Positions 6,724 through 11,340 of a DNA stretch of 11,340 bases are shown one piece after another. Each line of letters begins with the position of its first letter. Position 1 is the stretch's first letter. The position numbers were made by a program, and so were the translations under genes. Source of the DNA: JBBTYG01 sp964483045 (GTDB taxonomy: Bacteria > Patescibacteriota > Minisyncoccia > UBA6257 > 2-01-FULL-56-20); assembly GCA_964483045.1 (NCBI GenBank), contig CAYZZK010000020.1, forward strand, positions 1 to 11,340, written 5' to 3'. The notes under the pieces are model-generated. The model did not search any database, had not been told where the DNA came from, and saw only the letters and a list, made by a program, of their open reading frames with translations.

Positions 6724-6737
6724 GAATGGACCACTAA
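6709..6737 (-). promoter_or_regulatory. Extended -10 promoter for the exonuclease-like gene
   Basis: Read on the minus strand: TTAGTG (6737-6732), a 17-base spacer, and a perfect TATAAT (6714-6709) preceded by TGA (6717-6715), i.e. an extended -10. The start codon at 6701 begins after only 7 bases, so the mRNA should be leaderless or carry about one extra base. It interleaves with the divergent rpmA promoter. Confidence 0.58.
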
Positions 6738-6789
6738 TGGCAGCCCTCGCTAGAAGTTTCGGCGAGATTGCTCAAAAATTTGAACAAAA

Positions 6790-7068
6790 ATGGCACATAC
6801 CAAAGCCCTCGGCTCAACTAAATTAGGCAGAGACTCGCGGGCAAAACGCCTTGGCGTTAAAATTCAGGATGGCGGGAGTGTCGCGATCGGTCAGATTATC
6901 ATCCGCCAGCGCGGCAGCAAATACGTTGCAGGGAGGAACGTGCTGATCGGCGGCGATGACACGCTCTATGCAGCAAAAAATGGCGTAGTGAAATTCGGCG
7001 TGAAAAGCAAGATTAGATTTGATGGATCAAGGCGGAAGGCCACCATGGTGGCCGTGGAGCCCGCCTGA
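6790..7068 (+). CDS. rpmA: 50S ribosomal protein L27
   Basis: A 92-residue basic protein with the L27 signature: MAHTKALGSTKLGRDS at the N-terminus, KRLGVK, then IIIRQRGSKYVAGRNV and DTLYAAKNGVVKF. L27 is part of the large subunit, and its flexible N-terminal tail reaches the peptidyl-transferase centre. The start is at the normal place, with no cleavable Firmicute-type N-terminal extension, so Ala2-His3 follow the initiator directly. Length is normal for the family (about 85-95). In many bacteria rpmA follows rplU (L21), but here it stands alone. It diverges from the exonuclease-like gene and converges on rplI, with only 6 bases between the two stop codons. An A-rich stretch, not a Shine-Dalgarno sequence, precedes the ATG. 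Confidence 0.95.
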   Translation: MAHTKALGSTKLGRDSRAKRLGVKIQDGGSVAIGQIIIRQRGSKYVAGRNVLIGGDDTLYAAKNGVVKFGVKSKIRFDGSRRKATMVAVEPA

Positions 7069-7074
7069 TAATCC

Positions 7075-7524
7075 CTACTCTGCCGGCTTTAAAATGATTT
7101 TTAGTTCTGTCGCAATCCCCTTCTTCAAATCGACGGGGATTTTATGTTCTCCAAAAGTTTTAAGCGGATGAGTGAGGGTTACGTCAACGCGTTCTTTGGT
7201 CACGATATGGTTCTCCCGAAGCGACTTAAGGATCATTTCTTTCGTTACCGAGCCAAAAACCGATCCGGCGCCATCGGTTTTAAGTGTGAATTGGAGGGAT
7301 ATCCCTTTTATCTTCCGCGCCAGTTCATCAAGATGTTTTTTGAGTTCCGCTTCTTCTTCGGTAGCATGCGCCTTCAGTCGCTCAAGCTGTTTCAGATTTG
7401 CAGGCGTCGCCGCTTTCGCGAGATTGTTTGGGAAAAGAAAATTCCGCGCGTAGCCGTCCGAGACTTCTTTGACATCGTTCTTATTCCCGACGCTCTTGAT
7501 ATCTTGCGATAAAATTACTTTCAT
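7075..7524 (-). CDS. rplI: 50S ribosomal protein L9
   Basis: A 149-residue protein with the classic L9 plan: an N-terminal rRNA-binding domain (about 1-40) with DGYARNFLFPNNLAKAAT, a long exposed helix rich in Glu, Lys and Ala (about 41-74), and a C-terminal domain (about 76-147). Length is normal. L9 binds 23S rRNA near the L1 stalk base and helps hold the reading frame. The usual Gly after the NFL motif is Asn here, a mild change. L9 is reported missing from some CPR lineages, so its presence helps narrow the lineage. It lies 116 bases downstream of the S41 protease gene on the same strand. I see no good promoter in that gap, so read-through from the protease is possible. It is not next to rpsF, ssb or rpsR, its common partners. 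No Shine-Dalgarno sequence is visible. Confidence 0.95.
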   Translation of the reverse strand: MKVILSQDIKSVGNKNDVKEVSDGYARNFLFPNNLAKAATPANLKQLERLKAHATEEEAELKKHLDELARKIKGISLQFTLKTDGAGSVFGSVTKEMILKSLRENHIVTKERVDVTLTHPLKTFGEHKIPVDLKKGIATELKIILKPAE

Positions 7525-7640
7525 CTGCTAACTGGTTAATGGTTTTATGAATCCAGCCGTTCCCAAAAATACATTGCGAGATCGGGTATTTAATGTAATG
7601 GTACTCGCAGAGAGGTGAAAAGAACGTGAGTTCATCCGCC

Positions 7641-8867
7641 TTATTTGGCCATTTCCGCCCGCAGCACTTTTACGGCGGCATCGAGTTGCGGATCTTTCGA
7701 GTTTTTTATGTCCTCGTCGGTCATTTTAACTTCAACGTCGGGTTTCAGCCCGCCTTTGTCCAAAATTCCGCCGCCGGGCAAAACCCAATGCGCGACGGTA
7801 AGCTTCACCGATGAGCCGTCGGGCAACGACTCAAGCTGTTGGACGGTTCCCTTGCCGAAGCTCGTTTCTCCGATCAGTTTTGTCTTCCGGATATCGCGCA
7901 GCGCCCCGGCCAGAATCTCGGAGGCCGAAGCGGATCCCCCGTTCATAAGAACGACCACCGGAAAGTTAGCGAGTGCGCCGTTGCCATTCGCCCGGAATTC
8001 TTCCACCGTCTTGTCTCCCCGTCCCTTTTCGCTCACGACTATGGATCCCTTGGGAACAAACCATCCCGCCAGATCGACGGCCACTTCAAGGTATCCGCCG
8101 GGATCGTTCCGCAAATCCAACACCATGCCCTTCGCTCCGCCGGAAAGAGATTTGACCACGTCTTGGTAAAAAAGCGTGTTCGCGTTTGCATTGAAGCTCT
8201 GGAGATGAATATCCACGATATCGCCGCCCACGATTTTCGTCTCGAGAGTCGGAATTGAAATATTGGCCCGAACGAGCTTGAATTCCTTCGGCTTTTCCCA
8301 CGTTTCTCTAAAAATAGTAAGCGTCACGGGAGTGCCTATGGGGCCGCGTATGAGCCCGACCGCCTCTTCGATAGCCATCCCGTCGGTCGAGGTCGAATTA
8401 ACTTTTAGGATTTCGTCCCCAGGAAGAAGCCCGGCGTTGCTTGCCGGAGTATTCTTAAGGGGAGAAACAATGACAAGCACGTCTTTTTTGATGCCCAGCT
8501 CCGCGCCAATTCCCCCGAAATTTCCCTGAATGTCTTCTTGGAACTTCTTGTTCTCTTCGGGAGGAAAAAACTCCGAATACGGATCTTTCAGGGAGCCGAC
8601 GAGCCCCTGGATAGCGCCGTACACGCGCTGCTGCGGGCCTACGCTCTCGCTCCGAAGATATTCATCATCAATCAGCTTCCATGTTTGCCAGAACGTGCCG
8701 AAATCAACGGTTCCCGGCTTACTTGATTCAAGGTTTCCCACCCCCTGAACAACGATCTGTTTCGGAACTTGTGTGCCGAGATTAAATCCGAATAAAAAAC
8801 CGCTTCCCAAAAGCGCGGCTACGACTATGAGGGCGAACAGCCCCGCGATGATTCTTTTCCCCACCAT
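7641..8867 (-). CDS. ctpA: S41 carboxy-terminal processing protease with PDZ domain
   Basis: A 408-residue protease of the CtpA/Prc type. An N-terminal signal anchor (about residues 6-29) is followed by an S41 N-terminal helical region (about 55-110). A PDZ domain comes next (about 115-200; GGIGAELG and the AGLLPGDEIL segment at 145-154), then the catalytic domain (about 205-385). The catalytic residues can be placed by comparison with CtpB: Ser314 in NGGSASASEI, Lys339 in SFGKGTVQQ, and Gln343, with the same 25- and 4-residue spacings. It should cut unstructured C-termini of envelope proteins, with PDZ gating. Length is normal for CtpA. The start at 8867 fits both the anchor and a promoter whose -10 ends 7 bases upstream. 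It is divergent from the 95-residue protein gene and upstream of rplI. The symbol is a family-level label; ctpB would serve equally well. Confidence 0.93.
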   Translation of the reverse strand: MVGKRIIAGLFALIVVAALLGSGFLFGFNLGTQVPKQIVVQGVGNLESSKPGTVDFGTFWQTWKLIDDEYLRSESVGPQQRVYGAIQGLVGSLKDPYSEFFPPEENKKFQEDIQGNFGGIGAELGIKKDVLVIVSPLKNTPASNAGLLPGDEILKVNSTSTDGMAIEEAVGLIRGPIGTPVTLTIFRETWEKPKEFKLVRANISIPTLETKIVGGDIVDIHLQSFNANANTLFYQDVVKSLSGGAKGMVLDLRNDPGGYLEVAVDLAGWFVPKGSIVVSEKGRGDKTVEEFRANGNGALANFPVVVLMNGGSASASEILAGALRDIRKTKLIGETSFGKGTVQQLESLPDGSSVKLTVAHWVLPGGGILDKGGLKPDVEVKMTDEDIKNSKDPQLDAAVKVLRAEMAK

Positions 8868-8874
8868 TGTTTTC

Positions 8875-8904
8875 AGTTTACCAAATTCTCTGGCAGCCGC
8901 GCAA
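8875..8904 (-). promoter_or_regulatory. Candidate promoter for the S41 protease gene
   Basis: Read on the minus strand: TTGCGC (8904-8899), an 18-base spacer, then TAAACT (8880-8875) preceded by TGG (8883-8881), an extended -10 form. The hexamer matches four of six bases. It ends 7 bases before the start codon at 8867, which predicts a leaderless or nearly leaderless mRNA. Confidence 0.42.
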
Positions 8905-8938
8905 GTATCTCGATTTAAAGCTGTCCGATCCTTCCATC

Positions 8939-8967
8939 TTGAGCGGGAGAGAACAATCCGATAGAAT
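8939..8967 (+). promoter_or_regulatory. Candidate promoter for the 95-aa protein / def operon
   Basis: TTGAGC (8939-8944), a 17-base spacer and TAGAAT (8962-8967, five of six -10 matches). The -10 ends 7 bases before the ATG at 8975, so the transcript should start at or one base before the start codon. It shares the 107-base divergent region with the S41 protease promoter. Confidence 0.57.
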
Positions 8968-8974
8968 ATGCATA

Positions 8975-9262
8975 ATGGCGCCTCAAGACACCTACAGCGG
9001 GAAATATATGCGAGAGATTGGAAAACGCGCAGCAGAATCTAAAATCTACAGGAAATATCAGCTCATCGGCTTGGAAATCGCCAAAATACTCGAAGACGAC
9101 GGCCACACCTCTCTGTATATAAAACTTGCGAAACAGCGCGACGGAGAAACTCTTCTCCGGCAAGCCAAAGAAGTGGCCGAAAGGAAAAACATAAAGAACC
9201 GGGGGGCATATTTTATGTCCGGTATTCACGGTTCAAATAAGAAAGCAAAAAAACATGAATAG
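8975..9262 (+). CDS. Conserved small basic protein of unknown function, coupled to def
   Basis: A 95-residue, mostly helical, charged protein without signal peptide or membrane helix. It holds KYQLIGLEIAKILED (about 27-41) and SLYIKLAKQRDGETLLRQAK (about 46-65), and ends in a Lys-rich tail. I recall this pattern from unnamed Parcubacteria proteins and cannot give a function; a nucleic-acid or ribosome-associated role would suit its charge and neighbours, but that is a guess. ATG 8975 is chosen because a strong promoter ends 7 bases upstream; an in-frame extension to 8867 would run through both promoters and is rejected. Its stop overlaps the def start by 8 bases (ATGAATAG), so translation of the two is probably coupled. 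Confidence 0.78.
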   Translation: MAPQDTYSGKYMREIGKRAAESKIYRKYQLIGLEIAKILEDDGHTSLYIKLAKQRDGETLLRQAKEVAERKNIKNRGAYFMSGIHGSNKKAKKHE

Positions 9263-9785
9263 TATTATCATTACAACCCAAAACAAAAAAGACGAAAAGT
9301 TTTTAAAAACAAAAACCGCCGAATTCGATTTTAAGAAGTTCAAGAAAAAAGAAATCAGCGATCTTTTGATTACGATGCGAAAAGCGATGCGGGCGGCGAA
9401 GGGCATCGGCCTTTCCGCAAATCAAATCGGCCTAAATCTAAGGATATTCGTTGCCGAGGTGCCGAATGCGCAAGGAGAAATGAAATTCTACGCGGTTTTC
9501 AACCCTCGCCTCGAAAAATCCGCCGGCGAGAAGCTTTTACTTGAAGAAGGGTGCTTGAGCGTGCCCGGCACATATGGGACGGTCGAGCGTTTTGCGCGCG
9601 TGGTCCTCTCGGGATACGATAAAAACGGAAAACCCCTAAAAATAAAAGCGTGGGGGCTTCTCGCGCACGTTTTCCAGCACGAAGTTGACCACCTGAACGG
9701 AATAGTATTTACGGGTAAAGCAAGGGAACTCTATACGATACCCGTCTCCGACCGACTGCAAAAGAAAACCGCCGCCGCGGAGTGA
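9255..9785 (+). CDS. def: Peptide deformylase
   Basis: A 176-residue peptide deformylase, which removes the formyl group from the N-terminal Met of new proteins. All three family motifs are present: GIGLSANQIG (50-59, canonical GxGLAAxQ with Ser for the first Ala), EGCLSVP (98-104), and QHEVDHLNG (141-149). Metal ligands are Cys100, His142 and His146, and the catalytic acid is Glu143. The N-terminal 30 residues are Lys-rich and diverge from the usual start, but the length is normal. The C-terminal tail ends in a run of Lys and Ala. The gene overlaps the 95-residue protein gene by 8 bases and is followed 49 bases later by fmt, its functional partner. The ATG sits in an A-rich stretch without a Shine-Dalgarno sequence. 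Confidence 0.95.
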   Translation: MNSIIITTQNKKDEKFLKTKTAEFDFKKFKKKEISDLLITMRKAMRAAKGIGLSANQIGLNLRIFVAEVPNAQGEMKFYAVFNPRLEKSAGEKLLLEEGCLSVPGTYGTVERFARVVLSGYDKNGKPLKIKAWGLLAHVFQHEVDHLNGIVFTGKARELYTIPVSDRLQKKTAAAE

Positions 9786-9834
9786 AAAGCGCCGGGGCAA
9801 CGAGCAGTAGTCTACCGCCACTACAAAATACTCC

Positions 9835-10731
9835 ATGAAATATATATTTTTCGGGACTCCAGAATTCGCGGCTGCCGTTTTAGACAAGCTCGTTGCGGCC
9901 GGTTTCTCGCCTGCGGCCGTCGTGTGCAACCCGGACAAACCGGCCGGAAGAAAAAAAATAATCACTCCCCCGGCGGTGAAGCGATGGGTCGTGGATCATG
10001 AGTCAGGGGACAAGAATAGAATCAAGATTTTGCAGCCGGAAAAACTGGATCAATCTTTCCTGGATTCATTGCTCAAAATTTCTGATTCGTTCGACTTTTT
10101 TGTTGTGGTCGCATACGCGAAAATAATTCCTGGGAGCATCCTCAAACTGCCCAGGTTGGGTGTAATCGGTGTTCATCCTTCCCTGCTTCCCAAGTATCGC
10201 GGGGCAACTCCAATCCAGTCCGTCATACTTTCCGGCGAGGCAATAACGGGTGTAACGTTGTACCTTATGGACGAAAAGGTGGATCATGGGCCGATTCTGG
10301 CCGCCTCAAATCTTGAACTCGTCCGAACGGGCATTCGGCCGGGCGGACCTCAAATTTTAAATCTCAATTATCTCGAATTACAGAAAGAACTCACAGAGCT
10401 CGCTGGAAATTTGCTCGTTGAAATGCTCCCGAAGTTCCTTGCCGGGAATATAACGCCGCAAAAACAGGATGAAGCAAGGGCGACATATACAAAAAAGTTT
10501 ACTTCCGAAGAGGCGCGCATCGATCCGGAAGAGCTAAGTAAGGCGCTTTCGGGCGAAAATCCCGAACTCGCTCTCAACATAGACCGCAAAATCCGCGCGT
10601 TAAATCCGGAGCCGGGCGTTTGGACAACGAAAGATGGAAAACGGATGAAACTCCTCGAAGCGGAAATTGTAGGTGAAAAACTACGTCTTAAAACAATTCA
10701 AATGGAAGGTAAAAAACCGCAGGTTTTATAG
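9835..10731 (+). CDS. fmt: Methionyl-tRNA formyltransferase, Asn-to-Gly at an active-site position
   Basis: A 298-residue formyltransferase that transfers a formyl group from 10-formyl-THF to Met-tRNA for initiation. The N-terminal Rossmann domain begins IFFGTPEFA (4-12). The active-site region reads GVHPSLLPKYRGATPIQ (112-128), then MDEKVDHGPIL (145-155). His114 and Asp150 match the E. coli catalytic His108 and Asp144. The third catalytic residue, Asn106 in E. coli (N-x-H), is Gly112 here. The C-terminal tRNA-binding domain (about 215-298) is present but slightly short. An insertion-like stretch lies at about 161-180 (GIRPGGPQILNLNY). Because def lies just upstream, the formylation cycle is probably intact despite the substitution. 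I recall GVHPSLLP-type sequences in other CPR Fmt proteins, so this may be a lineage trait and not decay. Confidence 0.93.
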   Translation: MKYIFFGTPEFAAAVLDKLVAAGFSPAAVVCNPDKPAGRKKIITPPAVKRWVVDHESGDKNRIKILQPEKLDQSFLDSLLKISDSFDFFVVVAYAKIIPGSILKLPRLGVIGVHPSLLPKYRGATPIQSVILSGEAITGVTLYLMDEKVDHGPILAASNLELVRTGIRPGGPQILNLNYLELQKELTELAGNLLVEMLPKFLAGNITPQKQDEARATYTKKFTSEEARIDPEELSKALSGENPELALNIDRKIRALNPEPGVWTTKDGKRMKLLEAEIVGEKLRLKTIQMEGKKPQVL

Positions 10732-10758
10732 TTATTAGTCCCTTGGTTTCCCCTGTCT

Positions 10759-11274
10759 CTACTGTTGCTTGGTGCTTGTCGCTGATCCTATTGTTTTGTA
10801 TTCAATCACTATCTGTTGCTGATCCTTTAACACTAAATTTTCGAATTCAGTGCTTGGCTGGCCGTCTACCGTCATTACGATTTCATGATTCGCGTCGGCT
10901 TTGTGGTCAAGAATTTGATCGCGATTGAATGTTTGTCCCCACACGGCAAAAAAATCGCCCAGCGTAAAATCTCGCTGCTCCGGCGACTCGACGTGGATGG
11001 TTCCCGACTCATCGTGCGTATGCAGCGGATGCATACAGGCAAGCGTAATCCCGGTGTTTGTAGGTATCGTTTGCTGAACTCCATCTATGCGGATGGTCAG
11101 ATGCGGATGAATATGAAACTGGGTGTACATATCGAGCGTGCAGCTCGTCGCAAGCTCTCTCGTGGTTTTGGAAGAAGCGTTTTTCCCGCTTAAAAAGCTT
11201 CCAAGTCCGGTAAGACTGACCGCGAACATGATCGCTAAAACAATTACCAAAATACTTTTATTGGCCTTTTTCAT
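10759..11274 (-). CDS. Membrane-anchored His-rich protein, probable metal binder
   Basis: A 171-residue protein with an N-terminal hydrophobic anchor (about residues 7-27) and an extracytoplasmic domain. The domain carries QFHIHPHL (52-59) with His54, His56 and His58, then CMHPLHTHD (80-88) with Cys80, His82, His85 and His87, then TIHVESP (92-98) with His94, and DFTLGDFFAVWG (102-113). I recall this pattern in unnamed secreted proteins of CPR bacteria and archaea. The dense His/Cys set strongly suggests metal binding, but the metal and role are unknown. ATG 11274 is chosen because it opens MKKANK just before the anchor; an in-frame ATG at 11301 adds nine polar residues. The gene converges on fmt (27-base gap) and is divergent from tRNA-Gln. 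It may belong functionally with the copper-type genes at the left of the window, though it lies 5 kb away. Confidence 0.76.
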   Translation of the reverse strand: MKKANKSILVIVLAIMFAVSLTGLGSFLSGKNASSKTTRELATSCTLDMYTQFHIHPHLTIRIDGVQQTIPTNTGITLACMHPLHTHDESGTIHVESPEQRDFTLGDFFAVWGQTFNRDQILDHKADANHEIVMTVDGQPSTEFENLVLKDQQQIVIEYKTIGSATSTKQQ

Positions 11275-11315
11275 TTGATCTGTATAGGATATCATACACA
11301 ATGCAGGTTGTGAAT

Positions 11316-11340
11316 TGGGGGATCGTCTAATGGTAGGACA
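11316..11340 (+). tRNA. tRNA-Gln, 5' part only (cut by the window edge)
   Basis: The last 25 bases fit the 5' part of a bacterial tRNA-Gln: acceptor strand TGGGGGA (11316-11322), T8 and C9, and D-stem GTCT (11325-11328) pairing with GGAC (11336-11339) with one T-G pair, around AATGGTA. The U1 start and the 5' sequence resemble E. coli tRNA-Gln. The anticodon lies beyond the window, so identity is inferred from the 5' half only. A weak -10-like TATCAT lies at 11290-11295. Confidence 0.75.

Noticed and set aside
7564..7609. Possible terminator for the S41 protease gene (TGCGAG/CTCGCA with a downstream T-run on the minus strand)
   Set aside because: Only 6 bp around a 23-base loop; too weak to call.
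7645..8529. Several plus-strand frames opposite the S41 protease
   Set aside because: The protease has full catalytic and PDZ motifs; the opposite frames are shadows.
8867..8974. Upstream extension of the 95-residue protein by 36 residues
   Set aside because: It would run through both divergent promoters; the ATG at 8975 is well placed after TAGAAT.
9822..9827. TACAAA 7 bases before the fmt start as another -10 box
   Set aside because: Only four of six matches, no -35 element, and def lies 49 bases upstream, so fmt is probably cotranscribed.
1..11340. Mobile elements, CRISPR arrays, att sites, phage genes
   Set aside because: No transposase or integrase motif, no regular direct repeats and no terminal inverted repeats were seen by eye.

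Overview
The window looks like a piece of a Patescibacteria (CPR) chromosome, most likely Parcubacteria. Two small proteins support this. One is a 55-residue membrane protein with the motif SFGLGYLANRE. The other is a 95-residue basic protein that overlaps def. I recall both only as unnamed families of that group. None of the genes has a clear Shine-Dalgarno sequence. TGA is used as a normal stop (copCD, rpmA, def), so this is code 11 and not the code 25 of some CPR lineages. The lineage call rests on memory of family patterns, not on a search.

Region 1 (61-5746, + strand) is an accessory block of six genes for exported or membrane proteins. In order they are a DoxX-type membrane protein, an anchored CuA-like cupredoxin, a two-helix membrane protein, an exported protein whose predicted mature N-terminus is HAH, an exported C-terminally anchored beta protein, and a 977-residue CopC-CopD fusion with three more extracytoplasmic beta modules. 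Two of those modules are a visible tandem repeat with the same MH-x12-HxH motif. The likely theme is copper capture, transport or delivery at the cell envelope. No oxidase catalytic subunit, P-type ATPase or copper-responsive regulator is seen here. A 12-bp hairpin and a candidate promoter split the block before the last two genes.

Region 2 (5778-7068) holds the small SFGLGYLA membrane protein and a PolB-type 3'-5' exonuclease-like protein on the minus strand, then divergent rpmA (L27). Region 3 (7075-8867, minus strand) holds rplI (L9), convergent with rpmA, and an S41 carboxy-terminal processing protease. Region 4 (8975-10731, + strand) holds the 95-residue protein, def and fmt, i.e. the formyl-methionine cycle at both ends of translation initiation. 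Region 5 holds a membrane-anchored His-rich protein on the minus strand (10759-11274) and the first 25 bases of a tRNA-Gln at the right edge.

No gene-free stretch exceeds 300 bases. The longest is 7525-7640, where I see nothing firm. Three start codons (exonuclease, S41 protease, 95-residue protein) lie exactly 7 bases after a good -10 hexamer, which predicts leaderless or nearly leaderless mRNAs. I see no insertion sequence, CRISPR array, integrase or attachment site.
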